Positions 53,346-63,760 are shown, counted from the first letter of the stretch. The stretch is DNA of 64,000 nt from Casimicrobiaceae bacterium (GCA_025056355.1 JANWWI010000008.1:1-64000), one strand, 5' to 3'. The notes: generated by a model not told the origin, from the sequence alone. Numbers and translations: made by a program.

Positions 53346-54803
53346 ATGAAAGCACCCGACTTGTTTGAAGCTCTCGCTGCGATCCTTCCCGCGGAAGGGC
53401 TCAAGATCACCGAGGAAGCGATGCGCCCGTACGAATGCGACGGGCTTTCGATGTACCGTGCACTGCCGAAGTGTGTGGCCCTTCCCGAAACGGAAGAGCA
53501 GGTGGTGAGGGTGCTCAAAGCCTGCCATGCCGCCCGCGTGCCGGTCATCGCGCGCGGGGCCGGCACGGGGCTCTCCGGTGGGGCCACACCAAGCCCCGAG
53601 GCGGTGCTTGTCTCGACCGCGCGGCTCATGAAGATCATCGAGATCGACCCGGAGGCTTGCCTTGCGCGCGTGCAGCCGGGCGTGCGCAATCTCGCCATCA
53701 GCGAGGCGGCGGCGCGCTACGGGCTCTACTACGCGCCCGATCCGTCCTCGCAGATCGCCTGCACGATCGGCGGCAACGTGGCCGAGAACTCTGGCGGCGT
53801 GCACTGCCTGAAGTATGGGCTCACGGTACACAACGTGCGAGCGCTGCGCATGGTGCTGATCGACGGCACGGTGGTGACCCTCGGCGGCAGCGGACTCGAT
53901 GCCCCGGGCTACGACCTGCTGGCCCTTCTACACGGCAGCGAGGGCCTGCTCGGTGTGGTCACTGAGGTCACGGTCAAGCTCACCCCGAAACCGAAGCTCG
54001 CGCAAGTGGCGATGGCCTCCTTCGCAAGCGTCGAGGCGGCCGGCGCGGCCGTGGGCGAGATCATCGCCGCGGGCATCATCCCGGCGGGGCTGGAGATGAT
54101 GGACCGCATGGCCACCCGAGCGGTCGAAGATTTTGTGCATGCGGGTTACGACACCGAAGCAGCGGCCATCCTGCTTGTGGAAAGCGATGGCACGCCCGAA
54201 GAGGTGGCCGATGAGATGGCGCGCATCCGCGAGGTGCTTGAGCGCTCGGGGGCAACGAGCGTGCGCGTTTCGCAGAACGAAGCCGAGCGGCTTCGCTTCT
54301 GGAGCGGGCGCAAGAATGCTTTTCCGGCCATGGGGCGCCTCGCGCCCGATTACTACTGCATGGACGGCACGATCCCGCGCAAAGCGCTGCCGCAGGTGCT
54401 CACAGCGATCGCCGAGATGAGCAAGCGCTACGGGCTTGCCTGCGCGAACGTCTTTCATGCGGGCGATGGCAATTTGCACCCGCTCATCCTGTTCGATGCG
54501 AACCAGCCAGGCGAACTTGAACGGGCCGAAGCCTTCGGTGCGGAGATCCTCGAGCTTTGCGTGGCGGTGGGCGGCACAATCACCGGCGAGCACGGGGTCG
54601 GTATTGAAAAAATCAATCAGATGTGCGTGCAGTTTCCGCCCAAGACGCTGCGGCGCATGCATGAAATCAAGATGGCTTTCGATGAGCATGGTCTTTTGAA
54701 CCCCGGCAAGGCGGTGCCCACGCTGCACCGCTGCGCCGAGTTCGGCCGCATGCGCGTCTCGCGCGGAAAGCCGCTGCCCTTTGCCGAGCTTGAGCGCTTT
54801 TGA
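53346..54803 (+). CDS. glcD: Glycolate oxidase subunit GlcD
   Basis: A 485-residue FAD-linked oxidase. FAD-binding (PCMH-type) landmarks are VIARGAGTGLSGGATPS and CTIGGNVAENSGGVHCLKYG. The C-terminal catalytic part has NVFHAGDGNLHPLILFD and ITGEHGVGIEK. It oxidises glycolate to glyoxylate together with GlcE and the iron-sulfur subunit GlcF, encoded downstream. The ATG at 53346 starts the conserved sequence. Confidence 0.92.
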   Translation: MKAPDLFEALAAILPAEGLKITEEAMRPYECDGLSMYRALPKCVALPETEEQVVRVLKACHAARVPVIARGAGTGLSGGATPSPEAVLVSTARLMKIIEIDPEACLARVQPGVRNLAISEAAARYGLYYAPDPSSQIACTIGGNVAENSGGVHCLKYGLTVHNVRALRMVLIDGTVVTLGGSGLDAPGYDLLALLHGSEGLLGVVTEVTVKLTPKPKLAQVAMASFASVEAAGAAVGEIIAAGIIPAGLEMMDRMATRAVEDFVHAGYDTEAAAILLVESDGTPEEVADEMARIREVLERSGATSVRVSQNEAERLRFWSGRKNAFPAMGRLAPDYYCMDGTIPRKALPQVLTAIAEMSKRYGLACANVFHAGDGNLHPLILFDANQPGELERAEAFGAEILELCVAVGGTITGEHGVGIEKINQMCVQFPPKTLRRMHEIKMAFDEHGLLNPGKAVPTLHRCAEFGRMRVSRGKPLPFAELERF

Positions 54804-54819
54804 GTGGGGCTTGCCTGTG

Positions 54820-56259
54820 ATGACCGAGCAACTGACCCGCCCAAGCGCTCCGGTGCTCTCCCGTGCCGTCTCCGAGCTGCGGGGTGTGCTGGGCCCCGAG
54901 CGTGTGGTCATCTCCGAGGCGGTGCGTGCACAGCACGCCCACGGCGAGGGCTTGCGCGATGCGGCGCTGCCGGATGTGGTTGTCTATCCCGAAAGCAACG
55001 ACGAGGTGGCCGCGATTTTGCGGCTTGCCAACGCGGCACGCATCCCGGTCATTCCGTTTGGTACAGGCACGTCCCTTGAAGGGCATCTGCAAGCGCTCTA
55101 CGGCGGCATCTCGCTTGATCTGTCGCGGATGAATCGGGTGCTTGAGATCCATGCCGCCGACCTCGACTGCCGGGTAGAGGCTTGCGTGACCCGTGAGCAG
55201 CTCAACGCGGAGCTTCGCGCCAGTGGGCTGTTCTTTCCGATCGATCCGGGGGCAAATGCGTCGCTCGGTGGCATGGCCGCGACGCGGGCGAGCGGCACGA
55301 ATGCGGTGCGCTACGGCACCATGCGCGACAACGTTCTCGGCCTGACCGTGGTGACCGCCGACGGGCGCATCATCAAGACCGGCACCCGCGCCCGAAAGTC
55401 AAGCGCGGGCTATGACCTCACGCGCCTTTTCGTCGGCAGCGAAGGCACCCTGGGGGTCATTACCGAGGTGCAGTTGAGGCTCTACGGCCTGCCGGAGCGG
55501 GTGAGCGCCGCGGTGTGCCAGTTCGACACGCTCGCCGGGGCGGTCGAAAGTGTGATCGTGGCGATGCAGTTGGGCATTCCCTTGGCCCGCATCGAGCTTT
55601 TGGATGAGTGGGCGATGCGCGCCTCGATCCGCTACAGCAAGCTCTCCGGTTTTGCGGAAAAGCCCACGCTTTTTTTCGAATTCCACGGCACCGAGCGTGC
55701 GGTCGAAGAGCAGATCGAACAGCTGCGCGCGATCACCGCCGAACACGGCGGCAGCGACTATGCCTTTGCCGATCGGCCCGAGGAGCGCTCGCGCCTGTGG
55801 AAGGCGAGGCACGATGCCTACTGGGCGGGGCTCACCTACGTGCCCGGCAAGCACGCTTTCTCGACCGACGCCTGTGTGCCGATTTCACGGCTGGCCGAAT
55901 GCGTGCTCGAGGCCCGGGCGCTCGCCGAGGCGAGTGGCCTGCGCTGCTTCATCGTCGGGCATGTGGGCGATGGCAACTTCCATGTGCTCGTGACCTTCAA
56001 CCCCACGAGCCGGGAAGAGCGCGCACGGGCTGACCGGCTTGCCGAGGACGTCGCGCGGCTCGCGCTCTCGATGGGCGGCACCTGCACCGGCGAGCATGGC
56101 ATCGGTCTTCACAAGCTTGCGCTGCTTGAAGAGGAGCACGGGCCGGCGGTGGAACTGATGCGGGCGATCAAACGCGCGCTCGATCCGAACGGCATCATGA
56201 ATCCGGGCAAGACCGTGCCGATGGCCGTGGCGACGGAGGCTCAGCGTGTCGGGCTTTGA
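54820..56259 (+). CDS. GlcD-like FAD oxidase (D-lactate dehydrogenase type)
   Basis: A 479-residue FAD-linked oxidase related to, but distinct from, GlcD. It has PFGTGTSLEGHLQALYGG for FAD pyrophosphate, LGGMAATRASGTNAVRYG, and the C-terminal VGHVGDGNFHVLVTF and CTGEHGIGLHK. The YVPGKHAFSTDACVPISRL stretch and EGHL motif resemble cytochrome-linked D-lactate dehydrogenases. Sitting between glcD and glcE, it could oxidise D-lactate or another 2-hydroxy acid using the same GlcF. Confidence 0.82.
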   Translation: MTEQLTRPSAPVLSRAVSELRGVLGPERVVISEAVRAQHAHGEGLRDAALPDVVVYPESNDEVAAILRLANAARIPVIPFGTGTSLEGHLQALYGGISLDLSRMNRVLEIHAADLDCRVEACVTREQLNAELRASGLFFPIDPGANASLGGMAATRASGTNAVRYGTMRDNVLGLTVVTADGRIIKTGTRARKSSAGYDLTRLFVGSEGTLGVITEVQLRLYGLPERVSAAVCQFDTLAGAVESVIVAMQLGIPLARIELLDEWAMRASIRYSKLSGFAEKPTLFFEFHGTERAVEEQIEQLRAITAEHGGSDYAFADRPEERSRLWKARHDAYWAGLTYVPGKHAFSTDACVPISRLAECVLEARALAEASGLRCFIVGHVGDGNFHVLVTFNPTSREERARADRLAEDVARLALSMGGTCTGEHGIGLHKLALLEEEHGPAVELMRAIKRALDPNGIMNPGKTVPMAVATEAQRVGL

Positions 56260-57316
56260 ACGCTCGGCCACCGAGGCTGAAGCGGCGCTTGCCGAGGCGA
56301 TCAAATCCGCGGCGGCGCGCGGCGAGCGGCTTCGCATCGTCGGCGGCGGCAGCAAGCCGTGGTTGAGTGGCCTTCAGGCCCGTGAGCGGGCGCTTTCCAC
56401 AGCGACGCTGCGCGGGATCGTCGACTACGAACCGCGAGAACTGGTCATCCTGGTGCGCGGCGGAACGCCGGTGGCCGACATCGAACGCACGATGGCCGAG
56501 GCCGGGCAGATGCTTGCCTTTGAGCCGCCCCAGGCAGGCGGACGCGCCACGATTGGCGGGGTGTTGGCCGCGGCGCTTTCGGGCCCGCGTCGGCCCTACG
56601 CCGGGGCGGCGCGCGATTTCGTGCTTGGCCTGCGCCTGATCGACGGCAAGGGGGATTTGCTGAGCTTCGGCGGCCGCGTGATGAAAAACGTGGCCGGCTT
56701 CGATGTGGCGCGGCTTGTCTGCGGTTCGGCCGGCACGCTTGGCGTGATTGCCGAAGTCGCGCTCAAGTGCCTACCCCTTCCCAAAGCAAGTGAAACGCGT
56801 GTTTTTGAGCTTGCGCCGGAGGTAGCTGTCAAAGCGATGAATCGCTGGTATGCCGAGGCCGATCCGATCTCGGCCACCACCTGGGTCGATGGCAGGCTCT
56901 ATGTGCGCTTTTGCGGCGCCGAGCCGGCCGTGCGTGCGGCGGCGGCCCGGCGTGGGGGCGAGATCCTGCCCGAGGCCGAGGCCTGGTGGCGGCGCTGGCG
57001 CGAGCAAGAGCATCCGTTTTTTGCGCTGCCCGGGGAGGTCATGCGCATGAGTTGCCGCTCGACGCTCGAGCCGCTTGAGGGCTTCACGCAGGCGATCGAA
57101 TGGGGCGGGGCGCTACGCTGGCTGCATGCTGCGCGTGAAGAAGACCGCGCGCGGGTGCGCTATTGGGCGCATCGCGCAAAGGGCTACGCCCAGCGTTGGC
57201 ATGCGTCCTTGGCCGAAAGCCTCACCGAGCTTTCGCCGGCTGTACGCACGATCACCGCGCGGCTCAAGGCAAGCTTCGATCCCTACGGCGTCTTTCCGGC
57301 GGTTGAGACTTCCTGA
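56246..57316 (+). CDS. glcE: Glycolate oxidase subunit GlcE
   Basis: A 356-residue FAD-binding subunit. The FAD domain includes LRIVGGGSKPWLSG, ATIGGVLAAALSGPRRPYAGAA, GRVMKNVAGFDVARL and GSAGTLGVIAEVALK. This is the normal length for GlcE and shorter than GlcD. It uses a GTG start at 56246 with CGGAGG seven bases upstream, inside the 3' end of the preceding oxidase gene. Confidence 0.92.
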   Translation: MSGFERSATEAEAALAEAIKSAAARGERLRIVGGGSKPWLSGLQARERALSTATLRGIVDYEPRELVILVRGGTPVADIERTMAEAGQMLAFEPPQAGGRATIGGVLAAALSGPRRPYAGAARDFVLGLRLIDGKGDLLSFGGRVMKNVAGFDVARLVCGSAGTLGVIAEVALKCLPLPKASETRVFELAPEVAVKAMNRWYAEADPISATTWVDGRLYVRFCGAEPAVRAAAARRGGEILPEAEAWWRRWREQEHPFFALPGEVMRMSCRSTLEPLEGFTQAIEWGGALRWLHAAREEDRARVRYWAHRAKGYAQRWHASLAESLTELSPAVRTITARLKASFDPYGVFPAVETS

Positions 57317-57325
57317 GCAGAACAC

Positions 57326-58555
57326 ATGCAAACCCATCTTGCCGAAGCATTCCGCGACACGCCGGAGGGCCAGGAGGCTGAGGCGATTCTGCGCGCCTGC
57401 GTGCATTGCGGCTTTTGCACCGCGACCTGCCCGACCTACCAGATCCTCGGCGATGAGCTCGACGGCCCGCGCGGGCGCATCTACCTCATCAAGCAAGTGC
57501 TCGAAGGCGCCACCCCGACGCGCGAGACGCAGACGCACCTCGACCGCTGCCTGACCTGCCGCGCCTGCGAGACGACCTGCCCCAGCGGCGTGCAGTACGG
57601 GCGCCTCGTCGATATCGGCCGCGCGGTGGTGGAAGAGGCCGTGGGGCGCGATCCAGCCTCGCGGCTCGCGCGCGCGCTGGTGCATCGCGGGCTTTTGGCC
57701 AAGCCGCTCTTCGACACCGCACTGCGCATCGGTCGCGCGCTCCGGCCGGTGCTTCCGGCAAGCCTCAAGGCCAAGGTGCCGCCGCTTCGCGATCCGGGGG
57801 CGTGGCCGGAGCCGCGCCACACGCGGCGCGTGTTGCTGCTCGATTCCTGCGTGCAGACCTCGCTTGCCCCGGTGATCGATGCGGCCGCGGCGAGGGTGCT
57901 CGACCGGATCGGCCTCTCGCTTGTCTGGGTGCCGGCTGGGGGCTGCTGCGGGGCGCTTTCGCACCACATGAACGAACATGAACGGGCCAGCGCGATCGTC
58001 AAAGCCAACATCGATGCCTGGTGGCCCGAGATCGAACGCGGCGCCGAGGCCGTAGTTTCCTCGGCCTCCGGTTGCTCGGTCATGCTCAAGGACTACGGCC
58101 ACTTCCTGCGCCACGATCCGGACTATCGCGAGCGCGCCGAGCGAATTGCCGCACTCGCCCGCGATCTCTCCGAGCTAGTCTTTGACGAGTGGCCGCGCCT
58201 CGCGCCGCTTTTGCCTTCCGAGCCCGAAGAGCCGGAAGAAATCGCCTACCACCCACCCTGCACCCTGCAGCATGGCATGAAGCGGCGCGGGCAGGTCGAG
58301 CAGATGCTTGCGCAGGCGGGTTTCAAGCTCCTGCCCGTGGCGGATGCGCATCTGTGCTGCGGCTCGGCGGGGACCTATTCGATCTTTCAGCCGGGGCTTT
58401 CGGCCGAGCTCAAGCGGCGCAAATTGGCCGCGCTCGAAGCCGAGGGGCCGCGCCGCATCGTCACCGCAAACATCGGCTGCCTCACTCACCTCGCAAGCGG
58501 CACCCGCCGCCCGGTTCAGCACTGGATCGAGCTCCTCGATGAACGACTCGCGTGA
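57326..58555 (+). CDS. glcF: Glycolate oxidase iron-sulfur subunit GlcF
   Basis: A 409-residue subunit. Two ferredoxin-type clusters are seen near the N-terminus: CVHCGFCTATCP and CLTCRACETTCP. Two cysteine-rich CCG domains follow, including GGCCGALSHH and HLCCGSAGTYSIFQP. It carries electrons from the FAD subunits to the quinone pool. It is nine bases after glcE and overlaps the thioesterase gene by 17 bp. Confidence 0.94.
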   Translation: MQTHLAEAFRDTPEGQEAEAILRACVHCGFCTATCPTYQILGDELDGPRGRIYLIKQVLEGATPTRETQTHLDRCLTCRACETTCPSGVQYGRLVDIGRAVVEEAVGRDPASRLARALVHRGLLAKPLFDTALRIGRALRPVLPASLKAKVPPLRDPGAWPEPRHTRRVLLLDSCVQTSLAPVIDAAAARVLDRIGLSLVWVPAGGCCGALSHHMNEHERASAIVKANIDAWWPEIERGAEAVVSSASGCSVMLKDYGHFLRHDPDYRERAERIAALARDLSELVFDEWPRLAPLLPSEPEEPEEIAYHPPCTLQHGMKRRGQVEQMLAQAGFKLLPVADAHLCCGSAGTYSIFQPGLSAELKRRKLAALEAEGPRRIVTANIGCLTHLASGTRRPVQHWIELLDERLA

Positions 58556-58970
58556 GTCTTTCCTGCACTGGCTCGTCATTCCCACCCGCTGGGCGGACAA
58601 CGACATCTACGGCCACGTCAACAATGTCGTCTACTACGCATGGTTCGACACCGTCATCAACCGCTACCTGATCGAGGCAGGGGGCTTGGACATTCACGGC
58701 TCCCCGGTGGTGGGTTACTGCGTCGAATCCGGCTGCACCTATCGGCGCAGCTTCGCCTTCCCGGAGCCGGTCGAGGCGGGCCTGCGGGTGGCCCATCTCG
58801 GGCGCTCCTCGGTGCGCTACGAGGTTGGCCTCTTCGGCGCGGGCGAGCCGACCGCCCGTGCGATCGGGTACTTCGTCCACGTCTTCGTCGATCGCGCCGC
58901 CAACCGGAGCGTGCCGATTCCCGAGGCGATCCGGCGGGCGCTTGAACGCGTGCGTGTCGGTACGCCCTGA
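58539..58970 (+). CDS. Acyl-CoA thioesterase (4HBT family)
   Basis: A 143-residue hotdog-fold thioesterase. The family motif is [29 protein letters not shown], with the catalytic Asp in WADND and HVNN. It hydrolyses an acyl-CoA. The substrate is not evident. It is the last gene of the glycolate run and is probably co-transcribed. The remaining 136 bp to the next gene shows nothing. Confidence 0.86.
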   Translation: MNDSRESFLHWLVIPTRWADNDIYGHVNNVVYYAWFDTVINRYLIEAGGLDIHGSPVVGYCVESGCTYRRSFAFPEPVEAGLRVAHLGRSSVRYEVGLFGAGEPTARAIGYFVHVFVDRAANRSVPIPEAIRRALERVRVGTP

Positions 58971-59106
58971 GCGTGGTCGACTGTACCGATCCGCGTCCGC
59001 CTCGTCGTGAACGGCGTGCGACCCCTCATGGATGTGTTTCACGCTGCGCGCGGCACGCGTCCGGGTGAGGAGGTGAGGGGACCACGCGAGAGCACGCGTC
59101 GGTACG

Positions 59107-59532
59107 TCAACCCGCGGCTTCGGGTGGCTCAACCAGCCAATTGACGATCTCGAGCGCTGGCACGCGGCGAAATTCGTTGTCGTTCGCGGTGACAAGGACG
59201 CAGTCCGCCGCGCGCGCGTGCGCCGCGACCAGCAGATCGTTCGGGCCGATAGGGGTACCGAGCCGTTCGAGGGCGAGGCGAATCGCGGCGTAGTGTGCGT
59301 CGGCCGGCGGCTCAAAAGGCAAGACGTCTATTGCGTCAAGTACGCGCTCAACGTTTTCACGCAGCCCCTCGTGGCCGCGCTTCGCGGCGCCGAAGCGAAG
59401 TTCGGCCGCCACGACGATCGAGGTGCACACCCGCTCCTCCCCAACGTGGCGAATGTGCTCGGCGATTCTGCCTTGCGGCTGCCGGATGAGATGCGAGAGG
59501 ATATTGGTGTCAAGCAGATAGCGCTTTGCCAT
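59107..59532 (-). CDS. vapC: VapC-type PIN toxin
   Basis: A 141-residue PIN nuclease of the VapC family. Active-site acids are in YLLDTNILSHLIRQP, VVAAELRFGAAKRG and GPNDLLVAAHARAADCVLVTANDNEF. VapC toxins cut tRNA or rRNA. The antitoxin gene lies 12 bp upstream on the same strand. Confidence 0.9.
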   Translation of the reverse strand: MAKRYLLDTNILSHLIRQPQGRIAEHIRHVGEERVCTSIVVAAELRFGAAKRGHEGLRENVERVLDAIDVLPFEPPADAHYAAIRLALERLGTPIGPNDLLVAAHARAADCVLVTANDNEFRRVPALEIVNWLVEPPEAAG

Positions 59533-59544
59533 GCGGGCCGCGCG

Positions 59545-59871
59545 TCAGATCGGAACATCGTCGAGCGCGGGTAGCCCCTGGTCGACGTCGGGGAATTCCA
59601 CCTCAACGGCGGGCAGCTCCGCGAGTGTGGCGAGGAGTCCCTTCTTCGCAAGCGGTTCGAGGACGAGCCGCTTGCCCTCGCGACGGATCAACACCTCGCG
59701 GCACGAGAGCTCAAAATCGCGCGGGATGCGCACCGCCTGATTGCGCCCGTTGCGAAAGACGCGCGCGATGCGCTCGCTTACGCCCTCGTCGCTGGCTTGG
59801 GCGCCCGCCTCGGCGCGCGGCTCCGACCGCTCAGTCGCGCTTGCTTTGGAGAGGAAATGGGTCTTTAGCAT
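59545..59871 (-). CDS. vapB: VapB-type antitoxin
   Basis: A 108-residue antitoxin from this start. The AbrB-like core is RIARVFRNGRNQAVRIPRDFELSC is the span (about residues 36-58), followed by a tail that should thread through VapC. It begins with a long N-terminal extension for the family. Two direct repeats of CATATGCTA, 12 bases apart (59866-59874 and 59878-59886), each carry an in-frame ATG, at 59871 and 59883. They may also be the operator. Confidence 0.82.
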   Translation of the reverse strand: MLKTHFLSKASATERSEPRAEAGAQASDEGVSERIARVFRNGRNQAVRIPRDFELSCREVLIRREGKRLVLEPLAKKGLLATLAELPAVEVEFPDVDQGLPALDDVPI

Positions 59872-59922
59872 ATGCCGTAGCATATGAAGCCGACGGTCGG
59901 CCGTCAAGCGGCAGATCGCACC

Positions 59923-62436
59923 TCAAGCGCGTTCGCAGCCCTCGATCTCCTCGATCAACCTCGCCGCGCGTGCAGCGAGGTCTTCGTTGGAGAGGGTTTC
60001 GCGTAGCCGCTCAGCCATGAGCGGGAAGGAAAAGGGTGTAGGCCGTTCGATCGAGCGGATGAGCGGGCGACTATGGCGCAGACGGGCGAGGGCTGCCGCG
60101 AGGCGCGAGGCCTCGAGCTGCCGTTCGAGCACTTCGCGCACGGCCTGGGCGAGTAGGAGGTTCTCCGGGTCGTAGTTTCGAAAGACGTCATAGATGAGCC
60201 CCGCGCTCATCTGAAGCTGCTTGGCCGACTTGTGCTCGCCCGGATAGCCCTGGTCGATGAGACCGGCCACCCGGGCGATCTCTCGAAACTGCCGCTTGGC
60301 GAGCTCGGCTGCGTTCAAGCCGGCGAGCAGATCGGACTCAAGCTGCTCGGAGGCGAGCAGCTCGGGCAGGCGATCGGCGCTGAAGCCATGGGCCTCGGCC
60401 GCTAGCAGCTCAAAGCCGTAGTCGTTCATCGCGATCGAGAAGGTGTTGGCGCGCTCACGTGCAAGCCGCCACGCCCAGAGCGTGGCAAGGCCCAGGTGCA
60501 CGAGCCGCCCCTCGAAGGGATAGACAAAAAGGTGCCACCCCTCGCGGCTTTCGAGCTGTTCGATCAGCCATTCGTCGCGGCCCGGCAGGGCGGACAGCCG
60601 CGCTTGCAGCGCAAAAAGCGGCGCGCAGAGCGCAAGCTCGGGGCTTTTGAGCCGACCTTCGCGGGCCTCGGCGATGAGTTCGCGCGTGGCATCGGCGAGT
60701 TGGGTGGTCAGTGGCATCTTGCCCCCGGCCCAGCGCGGAACGAGATTGCGTTTTTGCCGTGCCACACGCACGTGCGCGACCATCTCGCGCAGGCGGATGA
60801 ATTCGAGCATCCGGCCCGCGAAGATGAAGGCGTCGCCGGGCTTGAGTCGCGCGATGAAATCTTCTTCGACCTGGCCGAGCCGCTGGCCGTTTTGCAGTTG
60901 GACGATGACTGAGGCCTCGGCCACGATGGTGCCGATGTTCATGCGGTGCCGCTGCGCGATGCGGCGGTCGGGCACGTGGTAGCGCCCGCTTTCGGGATCG
61001 ATGTGCACGCGATGAAAGTCCGGGTAGGCCGCAAGCGAGCTGCCGCCGCGGGTGACGAAGTCAAGGCACCATTGCCACTCTCGATCGGTGAGTGCGGCGT
61101 AGCTTGCGCTCGACTCGACCTCGCGGCGCAGTTGGTCGGGCAGAAAGCCTCCGCCGAGCGCGCAGGTGACCAAGTGCTGCGCCAGCACATCGAGCGCGCG
61201 GTAGCCGAAGGCTGGACTGCTCCCGGGCGGTCGTCGGGCCTCGATGCGTCCAGCGCTGGCGGCCTGGCGGGCCGCAGCCGCCTCGACGAGTTCGAGGGCG
61301 TGGGTGGGTACCACGGTGACCCGTGAGGTCGCGCCCGGTGCATGGCCGCTTCGGCCTGCGCGTTGCAGGAGCCGTGCGATGCCTTTCGGCGAGCCAATCT
61401 GCAAGACCTGTTCGACCGGGCGAAAGTCCACCCCGAGGTCGAGCGAGCTGGTGCAGACCACCGCGAGCAGCGCGCCGCTTCGCAAGCCCTCCTCGACCCA
61501 CGCGCGGGTGGCCTGATCGAGCGAGCCATGGTGCAGCGCGATGCGTCCGGCAAGCTCCGGCGCATGGTCGAGCAAAGCCTGATACCAAAGCTCCGCCTGC
61601 GCGCGGGTGTTGGTAAACACGAGCGTGCTCTTGGCCGCGAGAATGCGCTCCACCACGGGCGCGACCATGCGGGTGCCCAAGTGGCCCACCCAGGGGAAGC
61701 GCTCCACGCTCTCCGGCAAAAGCGCATCGATTACGATGTGTTTTTCGAGGGCCGCCTCGATGAGTTCGGCGCTTTGCCCGAGCGTGGCTTCGGGCCCCAC
61801 AAGCACATGCATCGCTTCGCTCAGGTTCGAAAGGGTGGCGCTCATGCCCCAGGTGATGAGCGGCCGAGCGCCGGGGCGCCTCTGCGCGCGGCGCTTCCCA
61901 AGCCCGCGCAGGCGCGAGAGGGTGAGCTCAAGCAGAAGGCCGCGCTTGGAGGCGATCAGCTCATGCCATTCATCGACGATGACCGCCTCGAGTGTGCCAA
62001 GCCGCTCCTCCCAATCGGCCCGGGCGATCAAGAGCGCAAGCGACTCCGGCGTGGTCACCAGCACGCTCGGCAGGCGTCGATCCTGGCGCGCGCGCTCGCT
62101 CGCTGCCGTGTCGCCGGTGCGAAGCCCCGCGCTCCAGCCCGGTGCGAGCGCCTGCGTGGCCTCCCCGAGAGCGAGGACGGTGTCGGCCGCAAGCGCCTTG
62201 AGCGGCGTGACCCAGAGGATGGTGAGCGGCTGCGGCTCGGTCGGATCGCGCGCAGCCTGGGCGCTTCGAACAAGAAGCCCGCAAAAGGCCGCGTAGGTTT
62301 TGCCGGTGCCGGTCGGCGCGTGGATCAAGCCCGAGCGATCGCGAAGCTGCGCACGCCAGGCGGCGCGTTGGTAGGCGAAGGCACTCCAACCCTTGCTTGC
62401 GAACCAGGTCTCGATCCGTTCGAGCGGGTCGCTCAC
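59923..62436 (-). CDS. Ligase-associated DEXH-box helicase (Lhr-like)
   Basis: An 837-residue superfamily 2 helicase. Motifs: Walker [34 protein letters not shown], the box [32 protein letters not shown] and [14 protein letters not shown]. The C-terminal half has the Lhr-core extension. Length and motifs fit the helicase usually encoded with an ATP-dependent DNA ligase and an MBL-fold exonuclease for DNA repair, but those genes are not in this window. A GTG at 62436 overlaps the thyA stop (GTGA), making it translationally coupled to thyA. An ATG at 62469 is an alternative. Confidence 0.82.
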   Translation of the reverse strand: MSDPLERIETWFASKGWSAFAYQRAAWRAQLRDRSGLIHAPTGTGKTYAAFCGLLVRSAQAARDPTEPQPLTILWVTPLKALAADTVLALGEATQALAPGWSAGLRTGDTAASERARQDRRLPSVLVTTPESLALLIARADWEERLGTLEAVIVDEWHELIASKRGLLLELTLSRLRGLGKRRAQRRPGARPLITWGMSATLSNLSEAMHVLVGPEATLGQSAELIEAALEKHIVIDALLPESVERFPWVGHLGTRMVAPVVERILAAKSTLVFTNTRAQAELWYQALLDHAPELAGRIALHHGSLDQATRAWVEEGLRSGALLAVVCTSSLDLGVDFRPVEQVLQIGSPKGIARLLQRAGRSGHAPGATSRVTVVPTHALELVEAAAARQAASAGRIEARRPPGSSPAFGYRALDVLAQHLVTCALGGGFLPDQLRREVESSASYAALTDREWQWCLDFVTRGGSSLAAYPDFHRVHIDPESGRYHVPDRRIAQRHRMNIGTIVAEASVIVQLQNGQRLGQVEEDFIARLKPGDAFIFAGRMLEFIRLREMVAHVRVARQKRNLVPRWAGGKMPLTTQLADATRELIAEAREGRLKSPELALCAPLFALQARLSALPGRDEWLIEQLESREGWHLFVYPFEGRLVHLGLATLWAWRLARERANTFSIAMNDYGFELLAAEAHGFSADRLPELLASEQLESDLLAGLNAAELAKRQFREIARVAGLIDQGYPGEHKSAKQLQMSAGLIYDVFRNYDPENLLLAQAVREVLERQLEASRLAAALARLRHSRPLIRSIERPTPFSFPLMAERLRETLSNEDLAARAARLIEEIEGCERA

Positions 62437-63257
62437 ACCGCAACCGGTGCTTTGATCGCGGGATGGCACTGGTAGCCGATCAGTTCGAAGTCCTCAAACT
62501 CGTAGTCGAAAACGCTCCGCGGCCGGCGCTTGATGGCAAGCCGCGGCGAAGGGTAGGGCGTGCGCGAGAGCTGGAGATCGACCTGTTCGAGGTGGTTCGA
62601 GTAGATATGACAGTCGCCGCCGGTCCAGATGAATTCGCTCACGGCCAGATCGCACTGCTCGGCAAGCATGTGGGTGAGGAGGGCGTAGCTCGCGATATTG
62701 AACGGCACGCCCAAGAACAAATCAGCGCTTCGCTGGTAGAGCTGGCAGGAGAGCCGCCCCTCGGCCACGTAGAACTGAAAGAACGCATGGCACGGGGCGA
62801 GCGCCATCTTGGGCAGATCGGCCACGTTCCAGGCCGAGACGATAATGCGCCGCGAGTCGGGGTCCTCGCGCAATTGGCGCACCACCTCCGAGATCTGGTC
62901 GATGTGGCCCCCTTCCGGCTTCGGCCATCGCCGCCATTGATAGCCGTAGATCGGACCGAGCTCACCGGTCGCGGGGTCGGCCCATTCGTCCCAGATCGTG
63001 ACACCGCGCTCCTGGAGCCAGCGCGCGTTGGTCTCGCCGCGCAGAAACCAGAGCAGCTCGTAGACGATCGCCTTCCAGAACACCCGCTTCGTGGTCACGA
63101 GCGGAAAGCCGCGCGAGAGGTCGAAGCGGAGCTGCGCGCCGAAGATCGAGCGGGTTCCGGTGCCGGTGCGGTCGGATTTTTTGACGCCTTCGTCACGTAC
63201 CCGTCGCAGCAGGTCGAGATAGGGCTGTTCGAGGGCGGGGGGAGCGAAGTCGGACAC
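62433..63257 (-). CDS. thyA: Thymidylate synthase
   Basis: A 274-residue ThyA. Substrate and folate motifs: [29 protein letters not shown], the catalytic Cys in [29 protein letters not shown] and HIYSNHLEQ. It methylates dUMP to dTMP with methylene-tetrahydrofolate. The folA gene often found beside thyA is not downstream; a helicase gene is. Confidence 0.96.
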   Translation of the reverse strand: MSDFAPPALEQPYLDLLRRVRDEGVKKSDRTGTGTRSIFGAQLRFDLSRGFPLVTTKRVFWKAIVYELLWFLRGETNARWLQERGVTIWDEWADPATGELGPIYGYQWRRWPKPEGGHIDQISEVVRQLREDPDSRRIIVSAWNVADLPKMALAPCHAFFQFYVAEGRLSCQLYQRSADLFLGVPFNIASYALLTHMLAEQCDLAVSEFIWTGGDCHIYSNHLEQVDLQLSRTPYPSPRLAIKRRPRSVFDYEFEDFELIGYQCHPAIKAPVAV

Positions 63258-63754
63258 GTTGTCGGGGTTGGGTTCGCAGGCAGATCGGTCTTTTACTCGA
63301 CTTGAGGCGAAGCGGCGAGGCGGCCAACTGGCTTCGATTATTGCGATTCGGGCTCAATCAGCCGGACGCGCTCGTCACTGCCGGGGACAGGTCCGACCCG
63401 ATCCTCGACTTGCACGCGAGCGCGTGCGCGCGGCAGGCCTACCGCTTTTGCGGGATTTCGGCGATGAGGAGCGATGGGTCTAAGCGGGTGCGCAGAGACG
63501 CTCCCCGACTGCAGGGCCTCAGTCGGAATCGGAACGCTTGATCCTGAGCCGGCGCGCAACGGGCCCGTGAAAGCTCTCAGCCGGTTCCGATCTCACCCCG
63601 ACCTTCGCGTTGAGCGGCACTACCTGGATCGGAGCAGACCGAGCAAAGAAAGTCGATGTTTTCGAGCATTGACGCTCTGGTCTCGGCCGTTAGCGGCGCG
63701 TCGGTCCGAAACTCGCCCGTGCGCCCGGCGCTGGCTTTTTGGCGGGTCTGCGGA
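63258..63754. other. Intergenic region without a supported gene
   Basis: A 497-bp gap between the divergent thyA gene and the leader at the right end. Short open frames exist on both strands, but none has a ribosome site or a recognised domain. No tRNA, repeat or insertion sequence is visible. It must contain the thyA promoter on the minus strand, but no clear -35/-10 pair stands out. Confidence 0.45.
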
Positions 63755-63760
63755 TATACT
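63755..63760 (+). promoter_or_regulatory. Candidate -10 box for the leader RNA
   Basis: TATACT is a strong -10 hexamer. A weak -35 candidate (TGGCTT, 63732-63737) lies 17 bp upstream. Transcription would begin near 63767, giving a leader of about 184 bases before the ATG at 63951. Confidence 0.4.
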
